From: Actinomycetota bacterium
GTDB lineage: Bacteria > Actinomycetota > Actinomycetes > Streptosporangiales > Streptosporangiaceae
Length of the DNA stretch: 64,000 nucleotides
Assembly (NCBI GenBank): GCA_027313705.1
Contig: DAHVDE010000027.1
Location: 1-64,000, forward strand
Direction: 5' to 3'
The notes beneath the pieces are model-generated. The model did no database searches. It was not told the origin of the DNA and saw nothing but the letters and a program-made list of their open reading frames with translations. Shown here in pieces: positions 41,570 through 51,637 of the stretch. How positions within the stretch are numbered: the first letter of the stretch is position 1; each line of letters begins with the position of its first letter. A program made the position numbers and the translations under genes.

Positions 41570-41718
41570 GGCGCAGCACCCTCAGGCACGGTCATGGCGA
41601 GCACTCCTGGTCCGCGGTCGGGCCGCCGCTTGCGGCCGGCGGGCGATCAACCACCGTACCTTCAGTCCTAGAATCGGGTTCTACCGCACGGCTCAACCCA
41701 CCCACACGAGGCATCAAC

Positions 41719-43425
41719 ATGCGCTGGTCGCAGCTGCACATACCCACCCTCCGCGAGGATCCGGCCGACGCCGAGGCAGCGAGCCACCGGCTCCTGCTGC
41801 GCGCGGGCTTCATCCGCCAGCTGACTGCCGGGCATTACAGCTTGCTGCCGCTGGCGATCAAGGTCAGGTCGAAGGTCATCGCGATCATCCGCGAGGAGAT
41901 GAACAGGATCGGCGCCCAGGAGTTCCTGCTGCCGTGCATGCAGCCTGGCCAGATCTGGGAGAAGACCGGTCGCCTCGACGTCATGGGCGAGGAGATGTTC
42001 AAGTTCAATGACCGGCGCGGCCAGCTCACCGTACTCGGCATGACGCACGAGGAGATCTTCGCCACGCTCGCGGTCGAGTTCGCCTCCTACCGCGAGCTCC
42101 CGCAGTACTGGTACCAGTTCCAGACCAAGTTCAGGGACGAGCCGAGGCCTAAGAGCGGGCTGATCCGGGTCCGCGAGTTCACCATGAAGGACAGTTACAG
42201 CTTCGACATCGACGAGGCCGGTCTTGACAAGTCCTTCGAGGCGCACCGGCAGGCTTACGAGCGCATCTACGCCAGGCTCGGCCTTCCCGCCTTCGGTGTC
42301 GACGCCTCGAACGGCACCATGGGCGGCTCGGGCTCGGTCGAGTTCATGTGCCCGTCTACGGCCGGCGAGGACTGGGTGGCCAAGTGCCCCGGTTGCGGTT
42401 ATGCCGCCAACCTGGAGAAGGCGACCTCGCGGCTGGCGCCTGTCGATGACCCGGAGGCTCAGGCGCTGCCCGCGGCGCCCGCGCGGCTTGACACGCCTGG
42501 CGTGCGTACCATCGAGGACCTGGCGATGGGTTACGCCCTGGCTGCCGACCGCCAGATCAAGACGCTGGTGCAGGTCGTCGACGGCGAACTGGCTCTGGTC
42601 CTGCTGCGCGGCGATCATCCGCTCTCCGAGCAGAAGCTCATCGATGCCACCGGCGCGGCCCAGGTGCGGCCCGCTGCGCCCGAGGAAATCTCAGGCGCGC
42701 TCGGCGCCCTTCCTGGCAGCCTCGGCGCGGTCGGCGTGACCGGGTTGCCGGTCTTCGCTGACGAAGCGCTGCGTGGCAGGCGCGGGATGGCGACCGGGGC
42801 CAACATCGACGACGTGCACCTGACCGGCGTGGACGTCGAGCGCGATATTCCCGGCATCCGATGGGCCGACCTGCGCGAGGTTACCGAGGGCGAGCCCTGC
42901 CCAGGGTGCGGCACCCCGCTGCAGTTCGTGCAGGCGATCGAGGTCGGGCACATCTTCAAGCTTGGCCGCAAGTTCACGACCGCGCTCGGAGTGACGGTGA
43001 GCGGACCTGGCGGCGACGCGATCGTGCCGATCATGGGCAGTTACGGTATCGGCGTCGAGCGTGCCATCGCCGCCATTGCCGAGGTGCACCACGACGACGC
43101 GGGGCTGGTCTGGCCGGTGCAGGTCGCTCCGGCCGAGGTCACCGTGATTCTGCTGAGCATGAAGGATGCCGGGGCCAGGGCGGCCGCCGAGACGCTGTAC
43201 GGCAGCCTTCTCGACGCCGGGGTCGACGCCATTCTTGACGACCGCGACGTCCGGCCAGGAGTCAAGTACGCGGATACCGAGCTCGTGGGCATCCCGTTCC
43301 GCGTCAGCGTCGGTGCCCGTGACCTCGCCGACGGCGCCGTCGAAGTGACCAGCCGCTCGAACGGCGAGAAGGAACGCGTACCGATCGCCGAGGCGGTCTC
43401 CCGCCTGCGCGCCCTCCTGGCCTAA
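41719..43425 (+). CDS. proS: Prolyl-tRNA synthetase
   Basis: A 568-residue class II synthetase of the bacterial type, with the inserted editing domain (about 225-385) between motifs 2 and 3. It has GMTHEEIF (about 109-116), RDEPRPKSGLIRVREFTMKD (motif 2) and GSYGIGVERA (motif 3), followed by the anticodon-binding C-terminal domain (DDRDVRPGVKYADTELVGIP). Length fits the usual 560-570. ATG 41719 is used. No T-box-like leader is visible upstream. Confidence 0.96.
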   Translation: MRWSQLHIPTLREDPADAEAASHRLLLRAGFIRQLTAGHYSLLPLAIKVRSKVIAIIREEMNRIGAQEFLLPCMQPGQIWEKTGRLDVMGEEMFKFNDRRGQLTVLGMTHEEIFATLAVEFASYRELPQYWYQFQTKFRDEPRPKSGLIRVREFTMKDSYSFDIDEAGLDKSFEAHRQAYERIYARLGLPAFGVDASNGTMGGSGSVEFMCPSTAGEDWVAKCPGCGYAANLEKATSRLAPVDDPEAQALPAAPARLDTPGVRTIEDLAMGYALAADRQIKTLVQVVDGELALVLLRGDHPLSEQKLIDATGAAQVRPAAPEEISGALGALPGSLGAVGVTGLPVFADEALRGRRGMATGANIDDVHLTGVDVERDIPGIRWADLREVTEGEPCPGCGTPLQFVQAIEVGHIFKLGRKFTTALGVTVSGPGGDAIVPIMGSYGIGVERAIAAIAEVHHDDAGLVWPVQVAPAEVTVILLSMKDAGARAAAETLYGSLLDAGVDAILDDRDVRPGVKYADTELVGIPFRVSVGARDLADGAVEVTSRSNGEKERVPIAEAVSRLRALLA

Positions 43426-43462
43426 AGCTAGCGCGGCTCGCCGGCGGTAAGGGCGCGGGCCG

Positions 43463-43651
43463 TTAGCTCGCCACCTTCAGGTCGCGAGCCCTGTCGCCGT
43501 CCTTAGCGTCTGCGACTGGCTGGTCCGATGCGTTCACCAGCCGCTCAAGTCGGCTGTCAAGCGCCGCCCAGCGCTTGCCGCTGTCCTGATTGCCCGGCTT
43601 GACCGTGTTCTTGGCGCTGTTCTTGGCACTGCTGACCGTCGTGGCTGACAT
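43463..43651 (-). CDS. Small hydrophilic protein of unknown function
   Basis: A 62-residue protein beginning MSATTVSSAKNSAKNTVKPG, behind a good GGGAGGGG ribosome site. It is polar, rich in Ala, Ser, Asp and Lys, with no cysteine and no membrane helix, and is possibly disordered or helical. I do not recognise it. It is convergent with proS. Confidence 0.55.
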   Translation of the reverse strand: MSATTVSSAKNSAKNTVKPGNQDSGKRWAALDSRLERLVNASDQPVADAKDGDRARDLKVAS

Positions 43652-43809
43652 GGCCCCTCCCGCATGACCCCGACCTCGCCCTCACAGATAAGAGACGCTC
43701 TTGAGGTGACCCAGGACGTATCTGCATGGTAACGAGATGGCAACTCTTCGCGGCCACTCGATGACGGCCGGCGAATTATGCGCCGGTCAGCCGCGGTCCC
43801 GCTGGTCAG

Positions 43810-45195
43810 CTAGAGCCGGCTCCAGGCTTCGGTGAGCACGGCGTGCAGGATCTGCTCGATCTCGTCGAAATGCTCCTGGGTGCAAGTCAGCGGGGGTGAC
43901 AACTGGATGACCGGGTCGCCGCGATCGTCGGCGCGGCAGATCAGCCCGGCGTCGAAAAGCGCGGGGGACAAGAACCCGCGTAGCAGCCGCTCCGACTCGT
44001 CGTCATCGAAGGTCTCGCGGGTGGCCTTGTCCTTGACCAGCTCGATGCCGTAGAAGTAGCCGTCGCCCCTGACGTCACCCACGATCGGCAGGTCGTTCAG
44101 CTTCTCCAGCGTGGCGCGGAACGCCGCCTCGTTGGTGCGGACGTTGCCGAGCAAGTCTTCCTTTTCGAACACGTCCAGGTTGGCGAGCGCGACCGCGCAG
44201 GACACCGGGTGCCCGGCGAAGGTCACTCCGTGCAAGAAGGAGGTCGAGTCGTGCAGGTAGGGCTCCATCAGCCGGTCGCTGACGATCATGCCGCCCAGCG
44301 GGGCGTAGCCTGAGGTGACACCCTTGGCGAAGGTGATGACGTCGGGCTGGTAGCCGTAGCGCTCGCAGCCGAACATGTAGCCAAGGCGCCCGAAGGCGCA
44401 GATCACCTCGTCGGAAACGAGCAGTACGCCGTATTTATCGCAGATCTGGCGTACCCGCTGGAAATAACCTGGCGGTGGCGGGAAGCAGCCGCCTGAGTTC
44501 TGCACCGGCTCAAGGTAGACGGCGGCCACGCTCTCCGGGCCCTCGCGCAAGATGGCGCGCTCGATCTCGTCGGCGGCCCACACGCCGAACTCGGTGATGT
44601 CGTCGGCGACGAACGACGGCGCGCGGTAGAAGTTCGTGTTAGGCACCCGGACGCCGCCGGGCGGCAGCGGCTCGAACGGCGGCTTGATGTCGGGAAGGCC
44701 GGTGATCGCCAGCGCGCCGTGCGTGGTGCCGTGATACGCGATGTACCGGCTGAGCACCTTGTACCTGGCCGGCTCGCCGGTCAGCTTGAAGTACTGCTTG
44801 GCCATCTTCCATGCCGATTCGACGGCCTCGGAACCGCTGGTGGTGAAGAATACCCGGTTCAGGTCGCCAGGGGCGCTCGCGGTGAGCCGCTCGGCGAGTT
44901 CGATAGCGCGCGGATGCGCGTAAGACCAGAGCGGGAAGTAGGCGAGTTCGGCGGCCTGCCTGGCGCCAGCCTCCGCGACGTCGGCCCTGCCGTGCCCGAT
45001 CTGGCTCACGAACAGGCCGGAAAGGCCGTCGAGATAGCGCTTTCCCCGCGTGTCGAAGACGTACTGGCCGACCCCGCGCACGATCATCGGCACGTCACCT
45101 TCCTGGTAGGCAGAGTGCCTGGTGAAGTGCAGCCACAGGTGCCGCTTCGCCGCCGCCTGGAGGGCCGCGTAATCAGGTTCGGATTTGCTGGTCAT
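43810..45195 (-). CDS. Class III aminotransferase, probable polyamine transaminase
   Basis: A 461-residue PLP enzyme with K291 (ITFAKGVTSGYAPL), D262 (LLVSDEVICAFGRLG) and the cofactor-binding TTSGSEAVESAWK near 118. The N-terminal HLWLHFTRHSAY and overall pattern resemble putrescine-pyruvate transaminases (SpuC type). Its ATG overlaps the stop of the Lrp-family gene by four bases, so the two are coupled. The cluster also holds an aminobutyraldehyde dehydrogenase and a polyamine importer. It should convert putrescine, or a related diamine, to an aminoaldehyde. Confidence 0.88.
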   Translation of the reverse strand: MTSKSEPDYAALQAAAKRHLWLHFTRHSAYQEGDVPMIVRGVGQYVFDTRGKRYLDGLSGLFVSQIGHGRADVAEAGARQAAELAYFPLWSYAHPRAIELAERLTASAPGDLNRVFFTTSGSEAVESAWKMAKQYFKLTGEPARYKVLSRYIAYHGTTHGALAITGLPDIKPPFEPLPPGGVRVPNTNFYRAPSFVADDITEFGVWAADEIERAILREGPESVAAVYLEPVQNSGGCFPPPPGYFQRVRQICDKYGVLLVSDEVICAFGRLGYMFGCERYGYQPDVITFAKGVTSGYAPLGGMIVSDRLMEPYLHDSTSFLHGVTFAGHPVSCAVALANLDVFEKEDLLGNVRTNEAAFRATLEKLNDLPIVGDVRGDGYFYGIELVKDKATRETFDDDESERLLRGFLSPALFDAGLICRADDRGDPVIQLSPPLTCTQEHFDEIEQILHAVLTEAWSRL

Positions 45196-45701
45196 CTAGT
45201 CCCCCAGTGATAGGTCTGCTTCCGCAGCTTCAGGTACACGAAAGTCTCCGTCGTGGTCACGCTCGGCAGCGAGCGGATCTGGCTGAGCACGCCAAGCAGC
45301 TGATCGTCGTCCTCGCAGACGACCTCGGCGAGCAGGTCAAAGGAACCTGCCGTTATCACCACATAGTCGATGGCTTCCATACCCGCGAGCAGGTCGGCTA
45401 CCCGTTTCAGGTCACCGCTGCACCTGATGCCGATCATGGCCTGCCGCCTGAACCCGAGCGACATAGGGTCTGTTACGGCCACGATCTCCATCACGCCCTG
45501 CTCGAGCAGCCGCTGCACCCGCTGGCGTACCGCCGCTTCGCTCAGGCCCACGGCCTTTCCGATAGCGGCGTAGGAACGCCGGCCATCGGACTGCAACTGC
45601 TCGATGATGTGCCTGGCGATCGAGTCGAGCACGACCTGTCCGCCGCGGCCGCCTCGCTCCGCTGCCGGATCGGCAGGCCCGCCGGTCCGCGCTGATGCCA
45701 T
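45192..45701 (-). CDS. Lrp/AsnC-family transcriptional regulator
   Basis: A 169-residue regulator. ATG 45701 is preferred behind GAGGAGGAG; the frame is open further upstream but has no domain. The HTH is at about 28-75 (LDSIARHIIEQLQSDGRRSY and AAIGKAVGLSEAAVRQRVQR). The C-terminal RAM ligand-binding domain (about 90-160) includes IDYVVITAGSFDLLAEVVCE. It is coupled to the transaminase gene and divergent from the dehydrogenase, so it probably senses an amine or amino acid and controls the polyamine cluster. Confidence 0.92.
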   Translation of the reverse strand: MASARTGGPADPAAERGGRGGQVVLDSIARHIIEQLQSDGRRSYAAIGKAVGLSEAAVRQRVQRLLEQGVMEIVAVTDPMSLGFRRQAMIGIRCSGDLKRVADLLAGMEAIDYVVITAGSFDLLAEVVCEDDDQLLGVLSQIRSLPSVTTTETFVYLKLRKQTYHWGTR

Positions 45702-45766
45702 CAGGCTCTCCTCCTCATACTTCATGCTGTCACAGAACCGTAGCCTGTCAACTGATTTCGTTGTTC

Positions 45767-45789
45767 TTGATTCTTTTAGATGTTGATTC
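45767..45789. promoter_or_regulatory. Direct repeat in the lrp-dehydrogenase divergent region
   Basis: TTGATTC occurs at 45767-45773 and 45783-45789, 16 bases apart, within the AT-richer part of the 179-base divergent promoter region. It is a candidate binding site for the adjacent Lrp-type regulator, with no consensus to confirm it. Confidence 0.25.
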
Positions 45790-45880
45790 GCTTGTGCAGA
45801 GTGCGAAAACATGTCAAAGTCATGACCTGAACCCGCAGCGCGCTGAGGCTGCCCCGCGCTTGACATCATGAGGATTTCTA

Positions 45881-47308
45881 GTGGAAAAGCTCAAGAACTT
45901 TGTCGACGGCCGGTTTGTCGAGCCGGCGTCAGGCGCGGTCAGCGAGGTGGTGGATCCGAGCACAGGCGAGGCTTACGCGCAGGCGCCTGTCTCCGGCGGG
46001 GCGGACGTGGACAAGGCGCTTCGCGCGGCGGAGAAAGCGTTCACGGCCTGGCGAGACACTACGCCGTCGCAGCGCAGCCTGGCCCTGCTGAGGTTCGCTG
46101 ACGCGATCGAGGCCCGCGCCGAGGACCTGGTCGCGGCCGAGGTGCGTAACACCGGCAAGCCGGTCGCGATGACCAGGAACGACGAGGTGCCGCCGCTTGC
46201 CGACGAGCTCAGGTTCTTCGCCGGTGCGGCCAGGATGCTCGAAGGCCGTGCCGCAGGGGAGTACCTGCGCGACCACACCTCGATGATCAGGCGCGAGCCG
46301 ATCGGGGTCTGCGCCCAGGTGACGCCATGGAACTACCCGATGATGATGGCGGTATGGAAGTTCGCGCCCGCGATTGCGGCGGGGAACACGGTCGTGCTCA
46401 AGCCGTCGGACACGACTCCGGTGTCGACGCTGCTGCTCGCCGAGATCGCCGCAGACATCCTGCCGCCCGGCGTGCTCAACGTAGTCTGCGGCGACCGCGG
46501 CACCGGGCAGGCCCTTGTATCGCATGAGGTGCCGCAGCTTGTCTCCATTACCGGATCGGTGCGGGCAGGGATGGACGTCGCCCGGGCGGCCGCGGCCGGG
46601 CTGAAGCGGGTGCACCTCGAGCTTGGCGGCAAGGCACCTGTCGTCGTCTTCGACGACGCCGACGTCGAGAAGGTCGCGCAGACCATCGCCGAGGCCGGCT
46701 ACTACAACGCCGGCCAGGACTGCACGGCCGCGACACGGGTGCTCGCTGGCAGAAAGGTCGTGGCCGACGTGACCGACGCGCTCACCGAGGCCGTCAGCGC
46801 GCTGAAGACCGCTGGGCCAGACGACGAGGACGCGTCCTACGGGCCGCTCAACAATCCTGGCCAGCTCGCGCGGGTGGCCGGGTTCGTCGACAGGACGCCT
46901 GACCACGCACAGGTCAGGACCGGCGGGCACCGGGTGGGCTCCCGCGGCTACTTCTACGCGCCTACCGTGGTCTCAGGGTTGCGCCAAGACGACGAGATGG
47001 TGCAGAACGAGATCTTCGGCCCGGTCGTCACCGTCCAGTCGTTCACCGACGAGGACGAGGCGATCGGCTGGGCGAACGGGGTCAAGTATGGCCTGGCCGC
47101 CAGCGTGTGGACTCGAGATCACGGTCGCGCGATGCGGGCCGCCCGCCGGCTTGACTTCGGTGCGGTCTGGATCAACACGCACATCCCGTTCGTCTCCGAG
47201 ATGCCGCATGGCGGCTTCAAGCACTCAGGCTACGGCAAGGACCTGTCGATCTACGGTTTCGACGACTACACCAGGATCAAGCATGTCATGAGTTATATCG
47301 CCAGCTAG
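45881..47308 (+). CDS. Gamma-aminobutyraldehyde dehydrogenase
   Basis: A 475-residue NAD-dependent aldehyde dehydrogenase of the PatD/aminobutyraldehyde type. The key residues are N151 (TPWNYP), K174 (VVLKPSD), E247 (LELGGK) and catalytic C281 ([11 protein letters not shown]). It would oxidise 4-aminobutanal from putrescine breakdown to GABA. GTG 45881 follows AGGA at a suitable distance. It is divergent from the Lrp-family gene and upstream of the importer genes. Confidence 0.9.
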   Translation: MEKLKNFVDGRFVEPASGAVSEVVDPSTGEAYAQAPVSGGADVDKALRAAEKAFTAWRDTTPSQRSLALLRFADAIEARAEDLVAAEVRNTGKPVAMTRNDEVPPLADELRFFAGAARMLEGRAAGEYLRDHTSMIRREPIGVCAQVTPWNYPMMMAVWKFAPAIAAGNTVVLKPSDTTPVSTLLLAEIAADILPPGVLNVVCGDRGTGQALVSHEVPQLVSITGSVRAGMDVARAAAAGLKRVHLELGGKAPVVVFDDADVEKVAQTIAEAGYYNAGQDCTAATRVLAGRKVVADVTDALTEAVSALKTAGPDDEDASYGPLNNPGQLARVAGFVDRTPDHAQVRTGGHRVGSRGYFYAPTVVSGLRQDDEMVQNEIFGPVVTVQSFTDEDEAIGWANGVKYGLAASVWTRDHGRAMRAARRLDFGAVWINTHIPFVSEMPHGGFKHSGYGKDLSIYGFDDYTRIKHVMSYIAS

Positions 47309-47361
47309 ATGCGGATTCAGCGTTTTTTCGGTTGTTCGGACACAGAATTAGTTGATCTAGG

Positions 47362-47367
47362 TATACT
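47362..47367 (+). promoter_or_regulatory. Possible -10 box before the polyamine importer operon
   Basis: TATACT at 47362-47367 in an AT-rich stretch is a good -10 hexamer, about 45 bases before GTG 47413. The matching -35 (GACACA, 17 bases upstream) is weak. It suggests the importer operon can be transcribed separately from the dehydrogenase gene. Confidence 0.35.
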
Positions 47368-47412
47368 CCGTGCAAACATCGCGAGACTGGATGATTGACG
47401 ACAGGGGGCCAT

Positions 47413-48531
47413 GTGGAAGCGGCACTGCCCGCGATCGAGCTGACCGGCGTGATCAAGGAGTTCCGCACCGGCCACGACGTGGTGACGGCGGTAAGGGAGC
47501 TTGACCTGACCATCGCCGAGGGGGAGTTCTTCTCGCTGCTCGGTCCCTCGGGCTGCGGCAAGACGACCACCATGCGCATCATCGCCGGCTTCGAGGAACC
47601 GACCGCAGGGACGGTGAGCTTGCATGGCAGGGACGTGACAGGCGTGCCGCCGAACAAGCGCGACGTGAACATGGTGTTCCAGTCCTATGCGCTTTTCCCG
47701 CACATGAACGTGTTCGAGAACGTGGCGTTCGGCCTTCGGCGCCGTAATGTCGCCAAGGATGAGATTTCCCGCCGGGTGAACGAAATGCTCACCATCGTCA
47801 ACCTCGACGGGCGCAGTCATCGCAGGCCGAGGGAACTTTCCGGCGGCCAGCAGCAGCGAGTCGCCCTGGCCAGGGCACTGGTGAACAAGCCGCGTGCGCT
47901 CCTGCTCGACGAACCGCTTGGCGCTCTGGACCTCAAGCTCCGCCAGGCGATGCAGGTCGAGCTGAAGCGGATTCAGCGCGAGGTCGGCATCACGTTCGTC
48001 TACGTGACGCATGACCAGGGCGAGGCGCTGACCATGTCAGACCGCATCGCGGTCATGAACGAGGGCGCGATCGAGCAGCTGGCCTCGCCGCGCGAGATCT
48101 ACGAGCACCCGTCGAGCAGGTTCGTGGCCGGGTTCATCGGCACCTCCAACCTGCTTGCTGGCAAGGCAAGCAGCGTGAGCGGCGGTGACGCGGTGATCGA
48201 GGTGGGCGCCGGCGAGCGGATCGTCGTCGGCACCAGGGACCTTGCCATCGCGCCGGGAACCGAACTTGAGCTGACCGTGCGCCCGGAAAAGATCGAGCTC
48301 AGCGCGGAGCGCCCAGCAGGACCTGGCTGCGCGCTGCGCGGCACGGTCACCGAGGTGGTCTACCTCGGCACTTCGACATCCTTCACCGTGACCACGACGA
48401 CCGGCGCCGACGTGGTGGTGTTCCAGCAGAACTCCGCGCTGGCAGGCGACCTCGCGAGCCGCGGTGACCAGATCTGGCTGTCCTGGCAGCCGGCCCACTC
48501 GTACCTGATCGGCCAGTCGGCGCCTGGTTAG
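47413..48531 (+). CDS. potA: Polyamine ABC importer ATPase
   Basis: A 372-residue ABC ATPase of the PotA type. GTG 47413 follows AGGGGG; TTG 47395 is in frame but has no ribosome site. Walker A is GPSGCGKTT, the signature is [15 protein letters not shown], and Walker B is [13 protein letters not shown]-terminal TOBE domain (about 285-360) includes [10 protein letters not shown] and [11 protein letters not shown]. It energises the two permeases encoded downstream. Confidence 0.92.
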   Translation: MEAALPAIELTGVIKEFRTGHDVVTAVRELDLTIAEGEFFSLLGPSGCGKTTTMRIIAGFEEPTAGTVSLHGRDVTGVPPNKRDVNMVFQSYALFPHMNVFENVAFGLRRRNVAKDEISRRVNEMLTIVNLDGRSHRRPRELSGGQQQRVALARALVNKPRALLLDEPLGALDLKLRQAMQVELKRIQREVGITFVYVTHDQGEALTMSDRIAVMNEGAIEQLASPREIYEHPSSRFVAGFIGTSNLLAGKASSVSGGDAVIEVGAGERIVVGTRDLAIAPGTELELTVRPEKIELSAERPAGPGCALRGTVTEVVYLGTSTSFTVTTTTGADVVVFQQNSALAGDLASRGDQIWLSWQPAHSYLIGQSAPG

Positions 48532-48568
48532 CCGGCGTCACTTATCACCACCCCCAAGGAGTACGCAG

Positions 48569-49888
48569 ATGACCGAGCAAAACGACCCGTCGATGTGGCG
48601 TGGCCTGACGCAGCGCAGGCACACCAGCGCCGGGCTCTCCCGGCGCCAGTTGCTCAGTTCGGCAGGCACCGGGGCGGGCTTGCTCGGCCTGTCCGGCTTG
48701 CTTGCCGCCTGCGGGGTTAAGGGCGTCACCGCGAGCGGCGGAAAGTCGCCCGCGCCTGGCGGTGTCGGATCGGCGTCCTGGTGGGCGAAGCAGCCGAACA
48801 CCAAGACGGTCAACTTCGCGAACTGGCCGTACTACATTGACGTGCTGAACGGCAAGCACCTGTCGCTCGAGCACCTGGCCGCGACGACCGGCATCACGGT
48901 CAACTACACCGAGCCGATCAGTGACAACCTGCCCTTCTACGCCAAGATCAGGCCGTCGCTCGAGGCCAGGCAGTACACCGGTTACGACATCATCGTGATG
49001 ACCAACAACAGCCCGCCGCTCGGCTACCTGATCGAGTTCGGCTGGCTGACCCCGCTCGATCACAGCCTGATGCCCAACTTCGACAAGTACGCCGGCCCGC
49101 TGATCAAGAACCCGTCATGGGACCCTGGCAACAAGTACACGATGGCCTGGCAGTCAGGATGGACCGCGATCGGCTACAACTCCTCGGTCATCAAAGACCC
49201 TGGCACCAGCGTCGAGATCTTGTTCGACAAGAAGTACGCGGGCCGGATCGGCATGATGAACGACCCGCAGGAGCTGGGCAGCGTCGGGCTGCTGGCCATC
49301 GGCGTCGACCCGGCCACCTCGACCGAGTCTGACTGGGCCAAGGCGGCCAAGAAACTGACTCAGCAGAAGAACGAGGGCCTGGTCCGCGCCTACTACGACC
49401 AGAGCTACATCGACCACCTGAAGAACGGCGACATCGTCGTGACGCAGGCATGGTCGGGCGACATCTTCCAGGCCGACCTGAACAGCAAGTACCGCGACCT
49501 GAGGCTGCTCATGCCAGACGAGGGCGGCATGTTCTGGACCGACAACATGTGCATCCCGATGTACGCGCAGAACCCCAAGGCCGCGATGATCACGATGGAC
49601 TACTTCTACCAGCCCGGGGTCGAGGCCGTGGTCGAGTACTACAACGACTATGTCTGCCCGGTGCCGGCGGCCAAGGACGTACTGCTTGACGCGACCGGCT
49701 GGGCGAAGACAGCCCTGGCGCAGATGAAGCCGGAGATCGGCCTGCCGACGTCGGTGACCGCCGACGCGGCTACCGTCTTCCCGACGCCGGCCTACATCAA
49801 GAACTCGCGCAACTACTACCAGTACAAGAGCCAGGAAGAGCTGAATGCGTGGAACAACCTGTTCGTGCCGATAACCCAGGGCTCGTAG
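48569..49888 (+). CDS. potD: Polyamine-binding lipoprotein (PotD-type)
   Basis: A 439-residue solute-binding protein. The N-terminus carries a twin-arginine motif (SRRQLLSSAG, about 24-33) followed by a lipobox LLAAC near 48, so it is probably Tat-exported and lipidated. The mature protein has the PotD/PotF layout: VNFANWPYYIDV, GYDIIVMTNN, AWQSGWTAIGYNSS and IVVTQAWSGDIFQA, including aromatic and acidic residues suited to polyamines. The last base of its stop is the first base of the next start. Confidence 0.92.
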   Translation: MTEQNDPSMWRGLTQRRHTSAGLSRRQLLSSAGTGAGLLGLSGLLAACGVKGVTASGGKSPAPGGVGSASWWAKQPNTKTVNFANWPYYIDVLNGKHLSLEHLAATTGITVNYTEPISDNLPFYAKIRPSLEARQYTGYDIIVMTNNSPPLGYLIEFGWLTPLDHSLMPNFDKYAGPLIKNPSWDPGNKYTMAWQSGWTAIGYNSSVIKDPGTSVEILFDKKYAGRIGMMNDPQELGSVGLLAIGVDPATSTESDWAKAAKKLTQQKNEGLVRAYYDQSYIDHLKNGDIVVTQAWSGDIFQADLNSKYRDLRLLMPDEGGMFWTDNMCIPMYAQNPKAAMITMDYFYQPGVEAVVEYYNDYVCPVPAAKDVLLDATGWAKTALAQMKPEIGLPTSVTADAATVFPTPAYIKNSRNYYQYKSQEELNAWNNLFVPITQGS

Positions 49889-50781
49889 TGCCAGGGGCTC
49901 GTCCCCGCAGGTCAGTGCCGCGCGCCAGGCTCGGCAAGGTATTCGCGCCCTACCTGCTTAGCCTGCCCGCCGGGCTCTGGCTGCTGATCTTGTTCCTGAT
50001 TCCGCTCGTGGTGATGCTGTCGCTTTCCCTGCAAAGCTGCAACAACGCGACGGGTGCCTGCGTCATGACGTGGCACTGGGCGGAGTTCGGCCAGCAACTC
50101 AGTCTTTACCACAGCCAGCTGCTGACCAGCTTTTACTTCGCTGGCGCGGCGACGGTGATCGACGTCGTGGTGTCGTTCCCCATCGCGTACTGGATCGCGT
50201 TCTACGGCGGCAACAAGAAGAACTTCTTCTTGCTGATGCTGCTCGTGCCGTTCTTCGTCTCGTTCGTGATCCGCACGGTGGTCTGGAGCTTCATCTTGTC
50301 CGACCAGGGTGTCGTGCTCGGCACGCTGAAGCACGCGCACCTGCTTCCGCAAAGCTTCCACGTGCTCGCGACCGGTTACGCGGTCGTGGCCGGCCTGGCC
50401 TACAACTACCTGCCTTTCACCGCGCTGCCGCTCTACGTGGCGATCGAGCGGATCGACAAGCGGGTACTCGACGCCGCCTACGACCTGTACGCCTCCAAGC
50501 GGCAGGCGTTCATGAACGTCATCCTTCCGCTGACGATGCCCGGCCTGTTCGCTGCCTTCCTGCTGACCTTCATCCCCGCGCTCGGGGACTACGTGAACCA
50601 GCAGGTGCTCGGCGGCACGAGCGACACGATGATCGGCACCGTGATCCAGAACGCGTTCCTGACCAACCTGGACTACGCGGGCGGATCGGCCCTGTCTGCC
50701 GTGCTGATGGCGGTCGCGCTGATCGGCATCTTCGCCTATGCCAGGCTGCTCGGCAGCACAGCGATCGAGGAGTACCTGTGA
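49888..50781 (+). CDS. potB: Polyamine ABC importer permease (PotB-type)
   Basis: A 297-residue permease with six membrane helices, starting at GTG 49888, one base into the potD stop. The first helix is PYLLSLPAGLWLLILFLIPL. The coupling EAA-like loop DAAYDLYASKRQAFMNVILP lies near 203-222. With the following permease it forms the heterodimeric channel. Its stop overlaps the next start as GTGA. Confidence 0.92.
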   Translation: MPGARPRRSVPRARLGKVFAPYLLSLPAGLWLLILFLIPLVVMLSLSLQSCNNATGACVMTWHWAEFGQQLSLYHSQLLTSFYFAGAATVIDVVVSFPIAYWIAFYGGNKKNFFLLMLLVPFFVSFVIRTVVWSFILSDQGVVLGTLKHAHLLPQSFHVLATGYAVVAGLAYNYLPFTALPLYVAIERIDKRVLDAAYDLYASKRQAFMNVILPLTMPGLFAAFLLTFIPALGDYVNQQVLGGTSDTMIGTVIQNAFLTNLDYAGGSALSAVLMAVALIGIFAYARLLGSTAIEEYL

Positions 50782-51635
50782 CCGCAAGCGCGCTCGGACG
50801 GGCGAGCGAGGGCACCCGCGTGGTGCGTACCCGCCGAGCCAGGCGGTTCACCAGGCTCTTGCTGCCCGCCTACTCCTGGCTGGTGATCGCGTACCTGGTC
50901 TTCCCTATCGCGGTGATGATCGCCTACAGCTTCAACAAGGTCACCACCGGGCTGCCGCAGGTCAGCTTCGCCTGGAACGGCTTCACCCTCGAGTGGTACC
51001 GCCAGTGGAGCAGCGTGCCTCAGCTCACGTCCTCGTTCTGGCTGTCGATCAGGCTCGCGGTCTCGGCCACCGTGCTCGCGACGATAGTCGGCACTTTGCT
51101 GGCCCTCGCGCTGGTCAGGTACCGGCCGCCGAGGTTTCGCGGCAAGGCAGCCTACGAGCAGGTGCTGTTCCTCAATATCGCCGCGCCGGAGATCGTGCTC
51201 GGTGCCTCGCTGCTCGGCTTGTTCGTTACGATCAACCTGGCCAGGGGGTTCCTCACGTTGCTGCTCGCCCACGTGGCCTTCTGCATCGCCTACGTGGCGA
51301 TAACGGTGCGGGCCAGGATGGCGGGATTTGATCGCTCGCTTGAGGAGGCGGCAACCGACCTCGGGGCCAACTCGCTCGTGACGTTCACGAAGATCACCCT
51401 GCCCCTGATCATGCCCGGCGTCATGGCGGGCGGCCTGATGGCCTTCGCCATCTCGATCGACGACTTCGTCACGTCCAACTTCGTCAGCGGCTCCGCCGTG
51501 CCCTTCCCTGTCTGGGTCTATGGCGTGACCAGGATCGGGATCCCGCCGCAGGTGTTCGTGTTCGGCAGCGCGATCTTCGCTTTCGGCATCGCCTGCGCGA
51601 TCGCCAGCATCGTGATCTCGAGAAGGCGAACCTGA
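50778..51635 (+). CDS. potC: Polyamine ABC importer permease (PotC-type)
   Basis: A 285-residue permease with six helices, GTG 50778 coupled to potB. The EAA loop is EEAATDLGANSLVTFTKITL near 195-214. The start is followed by a basic tail (VVRTRRARRFTR) before helix 1, giving a cytosolic N-terminus. The next gene begins two bases after its stop, so all five genes form one operon. Confidence 0.92.
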   Translation: MTASALGRASEGTRVVRTRRARRFTRLLLPAYSWLVIAYLVFPIAVMIAYSFNKVTTGLPQVSFAWNGFTLEWYRQWSSVPQLTSSFWLSIRLAVSATVLATIVGTLLALALVRYRPPRFRGKAAYEQVLFLNIAAPEIVLGASLLGLFVTINLARGFLTLLLAHVAFCIAYVAITVRARMAGFDRSLEEAATDLGANSLVTFTKITLPLIMPGVMAGGLMAFAISIDDFVTSNFVSGSAVPFPVWVYGVTRIGIPPQVFVFGSAIFAFGIACAIASIVISRRRT

Positions 51636-51637
51636 GC

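Noticed and set aside
41640-41718. T-box leader before proS
   Set aside because: The gap to the upstream gene is too short and no specifier stem or T-box core is present.
50070-50777. Upstream extension of the potC frame inside potB
   Set aside because: The added residues are Arg-rich out-of-frame potB; GTG 50778 with the GTGA overlap is the normal start.
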